Of a DNA stretch of 47,301 nucleotides, positions 20,772-27,095 are shown in pieces (position 1 is the stretch's first letter; each line of letters starts with the position of its first letter). The DNA comes from a virus: the IMG/VR virus record IMGVR_UViG_3300049457_000020, positions 1 to 47,301 of that record; one strand, given 5' to 3'. The notes under the pieces are model-generated. The model was not told where the DNA came from. It was given only the letters and a program-made list of their open reading frames with translations, and searched no databases. The position numbers and the translations under genes were made by a program.

Positions 20772-21020
20772 GTGGGTCGGGTAATCATCCTGCCGGTGGA
20801 CGACGACCCGGGGGACCTGATCCCGATCGCCGAGGCGGCGAAGATCCTCCGCGTCTCCAAGTCGAGCGTGTACGCGGCGATACGCGCCGGTCGGCTGACG
20901 GCCTACGAGCGAGAGTGGGACGGTCTCCAGCAAGTCCGCCGATCGACGATCGACCGGATGGCGCGCTTCAAGCGGCGACGGTCGCGAACCGGCGAGCAGC
21001 AGGAGAGCGACGCCGGATAA
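20772..21020 (+). CDS. Excisionase/MerR-type HTH protein
   Basis: 82 residues from GTG 20772-20774. Residues about 16-66 form an HTH_17 domain (LIPIAEAAKILRVSKSSVYA, AIRAGRLTAYERE, LQQVRRSTIDRMA), the fold of excisionases and small phage activators, with a basic tail (RFKRRRSRTG). Its position four genes before the integrase suggests recombination directionality or control of the operon. It may bind the 9-base repeats just upstream of its own start. Confidence 0.65.
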   Translation: MGRVIILPVDDDPGDLIPIAEAAKILRVSKSSVYAAIRAGRLTAYEREWDGLQQVRRSTIDRMARFKRRRSRTGEQQESDAG

Positions 21021-21034
21021 GCCAGCCCGTCGCG

Positions 21035-21466
21035 ATGCTGCTGGCCGCGCTCATGCTCATCGGCTGCTCGGCGTCGCCGCCCACGCCGGCCGGGGTCCTG
21101 CTCGGTCAGCCGACGCCGGCGGCCGCTGCGTCGACCGCAGTGCCAGCGAGCGCGACGCCGGCGTCGAGCCCTGAGTACCTGCTGGCGATCATCGACCGGG
21201 GCGCCGGCGTCCGGCCCAATGATCCCGTTGTCGCCGACTTCGGCCGCGCACTTGACCGACTCGCGGCCAAGTGCCCGAACGATCCGCGACCGCGGCTGGC
21301 CGACTTCGCGGCTGGGCTGCAGAAGGCGATGGCCGACAAGGGCGTCGCCGAGGGGCTCCCCTCGATCCTGCAGAACGTCACTGACGCGATCCCGGGATCG
21401 GTGTCACCACGGCCGTGCGCCGAGATCTTCACTCTCTACGGCCAGATCCGCACCGCGAAGCCATGA
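21035..21466 (+). CDS. Lipoprotein, candidate lysogenic-conversion factor
   Basis: 143 residues from ATG 21035-21037. A short hydrophobic leader ends in a lipobox (LMLIGC, Cys at 11), followed by a Pro/Ala/Ser/Thr linker (about 13-48) and a helical domain (YLLAIIDRGAGVRPNDPVVA, FAAGLQKAMADKGVAEGLP) with two Cys that could pair. The n-region lacks basic residues, so the start is not certain. A lipoprotein made with the repressor and integrase would be expressed in lysogens; superinfection exclusion is a plausible role but unproven. Confidence 0.6.
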   Translation: MLLAALMLIGCSASPPTPAGVLLGQPTPAAAASTAVPASATPASSPEYLLAIIDRGAGVRPNDPVVADFGRALDRLAAKCPNDPRPRLADFAAGLQKAMADKGVAEGLPSILQNVTDAIPGSVSPRPCAEIFTLYGQIRTAKP

Positions 21467-21615
21467 GCGCACCCGACGCCCTGGGGCTCGAGCAGCTCGC
21501 AGCCGACCTCGTCTTCGACATGCTCGAGCTGCGGCGCGAGTTTCACCGTTCCGCGCCTGACAACCGTACAACTGCACGGCTAGACGCAGCGCGGGAGCCG
21601 GCGCATGCCACGTAA
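21463..21615 (+). CDS. 50-residue helical protein
   Basis: ATG 21463-21465 overlaps the lipoprotein stop (ATGA), and its end overlaps the integrase start by 11 bases. One amphipathic helix (LEQLAADLVFDMLELRREFH) and a basic tail. Translation is probably coupled on both sides. Function unknown. Confidence 0.5.
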   Translation: MSAPDALGLEQLAADLVFDMLELRREFHRSAPDNRTTARLDAAREPAHAT

Positions 21616-22855
21616 GCCTCAGAGCGCCGGCCGGGGAGAAGGGTCCATCTTTCGGCGCGGCACCCGCTGGTACGCCGAGCTGGGGCTCGGCGTCGACCCG
21701 GCGACCGGCAAGCGCCGCGTCTGGCGCGCGACGGGCGCGCTCCGGCGCGAGGTCGCCGACGCGCTGGCCAAGGCCCGCCAGGAGAACGGCCGCGGTGCCC
21801 TGCGCCCGACCTCGACCGAGACGTTCAAGGAGTACTGGGAGGCCTGGATCGCCACGAAGGAGCTCGGCGTCCGCCCCGCGACCTACGCGAACTACGTCCT
21901 CAACGGCAAGCGCCTGGTCCCGCTGATCGGCCAGGCTCGCCTCAGCGCGCTCGACGAGGCCGCGATCGAGGCCGCCTACGCGCGGCTCCTCGCGCGCGGC
22001 TTGAAGGGCAAGGCACTGTCGCGGCGCTCGGTCGAGCAGGCGCACACCGTCTTGACCAACGCGCTGAAGGACGCGGTCGGCCGGCTGAAGATCCCGCGCA
22101 ACCCGTGCGACTTCGTGACCGTGCCGCGCCCGGCGGCCGGCGAGATGACGACGCTCGAGGAAGCCGAGGCCGAGCGCCTGTTCGGCGCGACCGCCGGCAC
22201 CCGCTGGCACGCGCTCTGGATCCTGTTCGTGACGACCGGCATGCGCGTCAGCGAGGCGACCGGGCTGCACTGGCGCGACGTCGACCTGGTGCGCCGCCGC
22301 GCCGTCATCAACCGCGGCCTGCAGCGCCAGGCGGGCAAGGGCATGGTCCTCGACGAGACCAAGCGGACCCGCTCGCGCCGCTCCGTGCCGCTGTCGCACC
22401 GCTGCGTCGCGGCCCTCGAGGCGCACCGCCGGGTCCAGGACGCCGAGCGCGCGGCGACGACCGACTGGGCGGACGAAGGGCTGATCTTCCCCAGCGCCCG
22501 CGGCACGAAGATCGATCCGGCCCGGGTCCGCGAGCAGCTCGCGCGCGACCTGACGGCGGCGCGTTGCCCCGACGTCCGCGTGCACGACCTCCGCCATACC
22601 TGCGCGACGCTCCTCCTGAAGCGCAACGTCCATCCGAAGATCGTCCAAGAGCTGCTCGGCCACGCCACGATCGCGATCACACTCGACCTGTATTCGCATG
22701 TAATGCCCGCTCTGTCGGGCGTCGTGGCGGATCATATGGACGAGCTGTTCCCGACTCCTGCAGGAGACGTTTCCGAGCGATCTCCTGCAGAAGCACACAC
22801 ACCGGTCGAGACGGCGATCGACGGCGGGGCTCCGGACCCACTACCTATCAGATAG
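21605..22855 (+). CDS. int: Tyrosine-family integrase
   Basis: 416 residues from ATG 21605-21607. An N-terminal arm-binding domain (GEGSIFRRGTRWYAELGLG) is followed by a SAM-like core-binding domain (about 70-175) and the catalytic domain. All expected residues are visible: Arg214 in TGMRVSEATG, Lys253 near ETKRTRSRRS, His327 and Arg330 in HDLRHTCATLLL, His353 in LLGHATI and nucleophile Tyr363 in LDLYSHV. It lies next to the attachment site, whose arm-like repeats reach into its own 3' end. Confidence 0.92.
   Translation: MPRKPQSAGRGEGSIFRRGTRWYAELGLGVDPATGKRRVWRATGALRREVADALAKARQENGRGALRPTSTETFKEYWEAWIATKELGVRPATYANYVLNGKRLVPLIGQARLSALDEAAIEAAYARLLARGLKGKALSRRSVEQAHTVLTNALKDAVGRLKIPRNPCDFVTVPRPAAGEMTTLEEAEAERLFGATAGTRWHALWILFVTTGMRVSEATGLHWRDVDLVRRRAVINRGLQRQAGKGMVLDETKRTRSRRSVPLSHRCVAALEAHRRVQDAERAATTDWADEGLIFPSARGTKIDPARVREQLARDLTAARCPDVRVHDLRHTCATLLLKRNVHPKIVQELLGHATIAITLDLYSHVMPALSGVVADHMDELFPTPAGDVSERSPAEAHTPVETAIDGGAPDPLPIR
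22756..22794. repeat. Candidate integrase arm sites, left
   Basis: TCCTGCAG occurs at 22756-22763 and 22783-22790, 27 bases apart, inside the 3' end of int. The second copy extends to TCCTGCAGAAGC (22783-22794), which recurs exactly at 23052-23063 on the far side of the tRNA-like core. The flanking layout fits arm-type sites of a tyrosine-integrase attP. Confidence 0.45.
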
Positions 22856-22870
22856 CGTCCGTTCAAACTG

Positions 22871-22940
22871 TGGCGGGAGCGTATGGGAGTCGAACCCACC
22901 CACCGACGGATCACGCCGGCGCAACGGTTTTGAAGACCGG
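22871..22940 (-). other. attP: attP core: 3' half of a selenocysteine tRNA gene
   Basis: On the minus strand this reads as the anticodon arm (CCGGT, loop CTTCAAA with anticodon TCA, ACCGT), long variable arm, T arm (GTGGG, TTCGACT, CCCAT, with the G-U closing pair seen in tRNA-Sec), acceptor strand ACGCTCCC, discriminator G and CCA. The 5' half (D arm and 5' acceptor strand at the right distance) is absent, and the last anticodon-stem pair is already mismatched, so this is not a working tRNA. A 3' tRNA half next to int is the usual identity segment. The host target is thus probably selC. Confidence 0.75.
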
Positions 22941-23051
22941 ATTTCGGGCGCGGCTGGCCGTCAGCAGGGCGCGGCGGACGGCTCCCTTAGTTCGGACGGA
23001 GCGGTCGCCGGCGTCCGGTCGCAGCCTGCCGACGAGACCCGCGACGGCAAG

Positions 23052-23063
23052 TCCTGCAGAAGC
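23052..23063. repeat. Candidate integrase arm site, right
   Basis: TCCTGCAGAAGC, identical over 12 bases to the copy at 22783-22794. Together they bracket the tRNA-like core at distances of roughly 80 and 110 bases. Confidence 0.4.
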
Positions 23064-23072
23064 CCGTCGGTC

Positions 23073-23097
23073 ATTGCGCTGGGAATCCCAGCGCAAT
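23073..23097. terminator. 25-bp palindrome at the end of the late operon
   Basis: ATTGCGCTGGG and CCCAGCGCAAT pair over 11 bases around AAT. It lies 30 bases past the last late gene, so it is well placed to end minus-strand transcription, but no U-run follows on either strand. It could instead bind a protein at attP. A smaller inverted repeat (CTGGA..TCCAG) adjoins it. The stretch 22941-23051 between core and arm repeat holds nothing else I recognise. Confidence 0.4.
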
Positions 23098-23126
23098 AAA
23101 TGCCTGGATTATTCCAGTCTGGTCGC

Positions 23127-23300
23127 TCACCCCTTGATCGGGCTGCCGAACACCGCCCAGCCCAGCACGAAGAGCAGCACCCACATGCCCACCCCGCCGC
23201 CGAAGCTGGCGCGGTAGGCCGGGTCGCGGGGCCACCCGATCCAGGTCCAGCCGACCACCCACAGCAGCATCAGGATCCAGAACAGCAAGGCAATCGTCAC
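23127..23300 (-). CDS. Small two-helix membrane protein, holin candidate
   Basis: 57 residues from GTG 23298-23300 with GGAGG about 6 bases upstream. Two hydrophobic helices (about 2-23, IALLFWILMLLWVVGW; about 36-53, GMWVLLFVLGWAVFG) are joined by a short charged loop, and the end is basic (PIKG). Size and topology fit a class II holin. Last gene of the late operon, three genes after the endolysin. Confidence 0.55.
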   Translation of the reverse strand: MTIALLFWILMLLWVVGWTWIGWPRDPAYRASFGGGVGMWVLLFVLGWAVFGSPIKG

Positions 23301-23392
23301 ATCAACCTCCAAACAACCGAGTAGCCGACGCCGTTCCAGACGCGGCAGGCGACCCAGCGCAGCACGCGCGGCGGGGTGGTCGATTCGATCAC
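23297..23392 (-). CDS. Possible 31-residue ORF in the lysis cluster
   Basis: GTG 23390-23392 follows AGGCCGAGAA. The stop overlaps the GTG of the holin candidate (GTGA). The frame begins VIESTTPPRVLRWVACRVW, has a hydrophobic, basic character, and could be a peripheral membrane peptide. Support is the coupling and the otherwise unexplained 100-base gap. Confidence 0.35.
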   Translation of the reverse strand: MIESTTPPRVLRWVACRVWNGVGYSVVWRLM

Positions 23393-23403
23393 TTCTCGGC
23401 CTT

Positions 23404-23598
23404 CTAGCTCGTCTGCTTCGGGGGTAGCTTCCGAGTCGCGAACTCGAGCTTGCTCCCACTGGTGAAGGCCGCCTCGTGCAGGGTATGGCCCGCGTCGAGC
23501 AGGCGGTCGACCGCCTCGCCGGCGACGACCTCGGCGTCGGTGGGCTTGCCGTTATGGTGGGGGCCGGTGCCCCGGATCGTGATCGCCCAATCGCCCAT
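23404..23598 (-). CDS. Small protein after the endolysin
   Basis: 64 residues from ATG 23596-23598, overlapping the endolysin stop (TAATG). The opening MGDWAITIRGTGPHHNGKPT is of a type seen in short phage proteins (ITIRGTGPHHN), followed by one helix (DAEVVAGEAVDRLLDAGH) and a basic end. Function unknown. Confidence 0.6.
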   Translation of the reverse strand: MGDWAITIRGTGPHHNGKPTDAEVVAGEAVDRLLDAGHTLHEAAFTSGSKLEFATRKLPPKQTS

Positions 23599-25214
23599 TA
23601 CGCGACCTCCAAAGCTTTCTTGACCACGTTGATGGCCTCCTGCGCCGACCGCCGGCGCTCCTCGCTCTGCGGCGTCGTCTGTAAGGTCAGGTTCCACAAG
23701 TTGTTGAGTGCGTCGACCCTCGGATCCACGGGCGCCCCGGGCGCGGCCGCGGGCGGGTCGTCCGGGCGCGGCGGACGACCCAGCGCGCGCAGCTCGTCGA
23801 GCGTGCCTTCGAACACGTTCGTGTCGCAGGGCCCCGCGATCCCGGGCACGCCGCCGCGCCACACGCCGTTCTGCCAGATCGCGATCCTCGGCCAGGCCGG
23901 CGGCGTCGGCGGGCGGCGCGGCTGGTAGCTGGCCAGCCAGAGGAAGCGGAAGCGCCGGCGCATCTCTTCGACGTGCAGGTTGTGCTCGTCCATGTAGTAG
24001 TCGCCGGTGTAGAGGCCGGCCTGGAAGCCGAAGATGCGCTCGAACAGGTCTCCCCACTCGGCGCACCAGACGGAGAGGTCGACACCGACCGGCACGTCGG
24101 GGTCCTCCATGTCCAGCGCCGCCAGGTCGTACGGCAGGAATCCGCCGGCCGCCTCGAGCGCCAGCCCGAAGGTCTCGATCGACGCGCCGGGCGCGACCAG
24201 GCTCGGCTTGGCGTAGTGGTAGCCGCCGCGCGCGCGGCCGATCCGCCGGGTCTCCCGCCAGTTGAACGGGAAGTCCTCGTCGATGTAGCGGTGGCGCGAC
24301 GTCTCGTCCCCGCTCGCCTTGCTGATCACCGCCGCGATCGGGCCGGCCTCCTGGTCGTCCTCGAGCACACCAGCGGCGAGCTGATCGAAGTCGATGTAGC
24401 CCTGGTTGTTGCTGACGTCGACGAGCCGCAGCACGGGTCTCACCTCCGGAGTGGGGTCGCGCCAGGCGCGCAGGGCCGCGTCGATCCGGGTCCCGCGCGC
24501 GATCGGGGGCGTGGCCTGCCCCACGGATCCGTCGTCTTGCGTCCAGCCGTCGTAGACGAAGTAGAGGAACGCCTCGGCGCCGAGGCGCTGGCACTCGGTC
24601 AGGACGGGCATCAGCACGCTGGCCGCCCAAATGTCCCGGTCGCAGACGCGGCCTGTCCCGACGCCGTGGTTGACCTCGCCGATGATCCAGGCGACCGCGT
24701 CGCCGGCGGCCTCGACGAAGGCGCGCGGAACCGCCATCAGTTCGTCGACTGTCAGACCGTAGGCGTGCAGGACCGCGCCGTCGGCGTCCTCGACGCCCGC
24801 GTACCAGTCGAGCCAGCCGGGGAAGGACGGACTCATCCCGGCCCACCAGCACTCAATCGAGTCATCCAGACTCGTGACCTTGGCCGACCAGCGCCGGAAC
24901 CACGCGCGGTAGTCGGCCGCGGTCCCGCCCCAGCCCTCGAATGCGTTGTTCGGTTCGTTCCCGCCAATCAGCGCGACCCGCTGACCCGGCCGACGATGAG
25001 CGGTCGCGAACACAACCCCCGCCTCGGCGTACCGCTCCGGGTCGGGCCGACCCTTGTTCTCGTAGACGCGCAGCCAGACAGCGTCGGCACCGAAGGCGAC
25101 CTCGGCGGACGGCTCGTCGAGTGAGCCGGCGGCGGCGGTCTTGTCGCGCGGGACGGCGACCTTGCGGCCGTTCTCGACGACCGACACGTCGAAGTAGCCC
25201 GTCAAGAGCGTCAC
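23598..25214 (-). CDS. Two-domain endolysin: clan GH-A-like + GH25 muramidase
   Basis: 538 residues from GTG 25212-25214 (GTGA overlap). Residues 1 to about 255 resemble a TIM-barrel glycosidase of clan GH-A: an Asn-Glu-Pro motif (LIGGNEPNN, Glu about 87) and a second Glu at a strand end (WIIGEVNHG, about 180). Residues about 262-475 are a GH25 lysozyme: LVDVSNNQGYIDF, GGYHYAKPS, AALDMEDPD with acidic residues, LYTGDYY, FLWLASY and IWQNGV. Linker and helical tail follow. GH25 cuts MurNAc-GlcNAc bonds. The N-terminal substrate is unknown. A virion-associated role is possible, but the holin-like neighbours favour lysis. Confidence 0.75.
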   Translation of the reverse strand: MTLLTGYFDVSVVENGRKVAVPRDKTAAAGSLDEPSAEVAFGADAVWLRVYENKGRPDPERYAEAGVVFATAHRRPGQRVALIGGNEPNNAFEGWGGTAADYRAWFRRWSAKVTSLDDSIECWWAGMSPSFPGWLDWYAGVEDADGAVLHAYGLTVDELMAVPRAFVEAAGDAVAWIIGEVNHGVGTGRVCDRDIWAASVLMPVLTECQRLGAEAFLYFVYDGWTQDDGSVGQATPPIARGTRIDAALRAWRDPTPEVRPVLRLVDVSNNQGYIDFDQLAAGVLEDDQEAGPIAAVISKASGDETSRHRYIDEDFPFNWRETRRIGRARGGYHYAKPSLVAPGASIETFGLALEAAGGFLPYDLAALDMEDPDVPVGVDLSVWCAEWGDLFERIFGFQAGLYTGDYYMDEHNLHVEEMRRRFRFLWLASYQPRRPPTPPAWPRIAIWQNGVWRGGVPGIAGPCDTNVFEGTLDELRALGRPPRPDDPPAAAPGAPVDPRVDALNNLWNLTLQTTPQSEERRRSAQEAINVVKKALEVA

Positions 25215-25405
25215 CGAGGCGCTCCCTCGGTCAACCCGTCCGCTGACGCCAGCAGCCGCTGCCGCAGCCTCGACTGGCGCAGCCTGACGATGTCCTCGCT
25301 GGGAGGACGCAGCACGCTCGGATAGGCCCGGTTCGCCCCGCGCGCGAGCAAGTAGATCTGGACGCGCGAGAGGCTGTCGGTGCTTTGCTCGTGCCGCTCG
25401 GTCAT
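25211..25405 (-). CDS. Small basic protein in the lysis cluster
   Basis: 64 residues from ATG 25403-25405 (a GTG three bases earlier is an alternative), overlapping the membrane-protein stop. Helical and basic (IVRLRQSRLRQRLLAS), no membrane segment. Coupled to the endolysin by GTGA. Function unknown. Confidence 0.5.
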   Translation of the reverse strand: MTERHEQSTDSLSRVQIYLLARGANRAYPSVLRPPSEDIVRLRQSRLRQRLLASADGLTEGAPR

Positions 25406-25926
25406 CACGGCGACCTCGGGGGATCCGTCGTGCTCGGCGGTGGCGTGGTCGGTAGACCATTCGGCTTGTCGTCGGCCCGGCGACCCCCCGACGACTTGAC
25501 GGGCGGAATGGTCACCACCGGGGTCGGGACGACGACGACGGCCGGGACCGTGGACGCGGCGGCGGCAGTCTCTTTGAGGATCTCGACCTGCCCCTCGGCG
25601 TGGCCCGCGCGCTCAAGAGCGTTCGTGAGGTCACCCATCCGGCCGTTGATCTCGCCCGCCAGGATCTCGTGCTTCTCGGTGAGCTTGACCGTCTCGGCGG
25701 TGTTGGCGGCGACCCCAGCGGTTAGCGCGTTGGTCTTCACATTGACTGCATCGACCTTTAGACCCATCTCGCGGACCTTGAGGTAGATCCCCGCCAGCGT
25801 CCCGATCAGACCGATCAGGGCGAACACCAGCGGGTAGGTCTTGTCCGCGAGCGCCAGCCAAAAAGCCTGGTCGCTCGAGTAGACCGGATCAGCATCGAGC
25901 AAGAGCATGAGGACGAACACGATCAC
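25405..25926 (-). CDS. Membrane protein with coiled coil, holin or spanin-like candidate
   Basis: 173 residues from GTG 25924-25926. A hydrophobic N-terminus (MIVFVLMLLL), a membrane helix at about 31-50 (TYPLVFALIGLIGTLAGIYL), then a long coiled coil (about 51-125), then a Pro/Thr-rich disordered tail. One or two membrane spans plus a coiled coil before the endolysin fits a holin of the phage-holin/LydA-like kind or a factor linking membrane and wall. Which of these cannot be decided. Confidence 0.55.
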   Translation of the reverse strand: MIVFVLMLLLDADPVYSSDQAFWLALADKTYPLVFALIGLIGTLAGIYLKVREMGLKVDAVNVKTNALTAGVAANTAETVKLTEKHEILAGEINGRMGDLTNALERAGHAEGQVEILKETAAAASTVPAVVVVPTPVVTIPPVKSSGGRRADDKPNGLPTTPPPSTTDPPRSP

Positions 25927-26024
25927 GATGGGGCCTCCCTCCGGGATGATCTGGACGCCGGCGCGTCGGGGACGACGGCGGGCGGGCGGATAGGTGGGGC
26001 GCGGGTGGTCCCGGGTGTCGCCAC
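25923..26024 (-). CDS. Possible 33-residue Pro-rich ORF
   Basis: GTG 26022-26024 has GGAG 8 bases upstream, and its TGA overlaps the GTG of the membrane protein (GTGA). The peptide starts VATPGTTRAPPIRPPAVV and is Pro/Arg-rich. Ribosome site and overlap support translation; no function can be suggested. Confidence 0.4.
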   Translation of the reverse strand: MATPGTTRAPPIRPPAVVPDAPASRSSRREAPS

Positions 26025-26073
26025 TGGCTACTCCTCTCGCTCGACCGGCGCGACCCGGCGTGACAGCATCGAC

Positions 26074-26664
26074 CTACCCAATGAACACGGCGGCCAGCCG
26101 CATCTCGAGGCGGTTCGTCGTCAAGCTGCCCCCGTTGTTGACGTGGAAGACGGACGCCTCGACGTAATCACTGGCAGCCACCTTGATGAGCCCCGAGAGG
26201 GACTGAATCACGTAGGCCCCGGCACCGACGGCGCCACGCTCGGCGTAGAAGTGCGTGGTCGTGCGGTTGACGACCAATCCGATCCGCAGCGTCGCCGAGT
26301 TGCCGACCCCCTGCCATGCCACCGTCAGCGTGAACGCCCACCAGCCCGCGACGGGACTGGTGACGCGGCTGTTGTTGGTCGCGGTGTCGTGGGTGGCACC
26401 GTCGTCCTGCGTCTCCGTGTTCCAGGCGAGGTAGGTCAGGGTGTTGTCGAGGATCGTCTGGTCGGATGAGTGGGTCAGGGAGCAGGCGTAGCGCGTCAAC
26501 GCCTCAATGGCTCCGGCACCGGTCGCGCGGAAGAGTTGGCCGGCGGCGGTGGCCTTGGCGGGGGCCGTCTCCATCAGCGACCCGGTCGCCCCCAAGTACT
26601 TATTCCAGTCGGGTGCCGAGATTAAGGCGCCGGTTGTCCTGTCGACCCCCGCGTACCACGTCAT
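26074..26664 (-). CDS. C1q-like receptor-binding or fiber protein
   Basis: 196 residues from ATG 26662-26664 (ATGA overlap). N-terminal part (MTWYAGVDRTTGALISAPDW) is a typical attachment segment of phage fiber proteins. From about residue 68 it has the C1q/TNF jelly-roll look: LDNTLTYLAWNTETQDDGAT, GWWAFTLTVAWQG, LRIGLVVNRTT, ASDYVEASVFHVNNGG and closing RLEMRLAAVFIG. It follows the tail-tip-type proteins directly. Probably trimeric and host-recognising. Confidence 0.65.
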   Translation of the reverse strand: MTWYAGVDRTTGALISAPDWNKYLGATGSLMETAPAKATAAGQLFRATGAGAIEALTRYACSLTHSSDQTILDNTLTYLAWNTETQDDGATHDTATNNSRVTSPVAGWWAFTLTVAWQGVGNSATLRIGLVVNRTTTHFYAERGAVGAGAYVIQSLSGLIKVAASDYVEASVFHVNNGGSLTTNRLEMRLAAVFIG

Positions 26665-27095
26665 GGCGTGGCTCCGTGGGCCTTGTTCTCGCGGTGCAGG
26701 CCCCTGGCCGTCTCGCCGTCATGGGCGAGGCCGAGGTGTTTCGCCGCGTTAGCCGGGAAGAAGTGTCGGTGGTCGATCGGTCGGGCGAGCAGCGCGGCCT
26801 CGGCCTCGGCTCGGTCCTTGGGGAACACGGGGGCGAACTCGTACCCGCACTCGAGGCAGATGGCGAGACCCCACTCCGGTGACGCCGAGGGCGCGTTGCC
26901 GCAATCGCAGCGAACGACCCACCAGCCGCCCGAGACGTAGGCAGGCCGCTCCCCGCCCGGCCGCAGCCACTCGGCCGGCGGCACCCCGAGTCCCTTGAGG
27001 AAGATCCGCGCGTGCGCCCGGTACTCCTCGGGGCTGTTGACGTTGTGCGCCTCGGCCGGTCCACCGATTTTGTTCCTGATCCGGTGGGTGGTCAT
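26661..27095 (-). CDS. Zinc-ribbon protein in the tail-tip cluster
   Basis: 144 residues from ATG 27093-27095, overlapping the previous stop (TAATG). A central ribbon (CDCGN, then CLECG) is flanked by aromatic residues (GGWWVVRCDC, YEFAPVFPKD). The end is His-rich. Proteins like this occur near fiber genes in several phages without known function. Confidence 0.6.
   Translation of the reverse strand: MTTHRIRNKIGGPAEAHNVNSPEEYRAHARIFLKGLGVPPAEWLRPGGERPAYVSGGWWVVRCDCGNAPSASPEWGLAICLECGYEFAPVFPKDRAEAEAALLARPIDHRHFFPANAAKHLGLAHDGETARGLHRENKAHGATP

Noticed and set aside
20474-21466. 330-codon plus-strand frame joining the region before the lipoprotein
   Set aside because: The first ~185 codons overlap two better genes in another frame and are Arg/Ser-rich; only the part from 21035 has a signal peptide and normal composition.
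22871-23000. Complete tRNA-Sec gene
   Set aside because: A GGGAGC that could pair with the acceptor strand exists near 22981, but it lies about 38 bases from the anticodon stem, too far, and no D arm fits; only the 3' half is tRNA-like.
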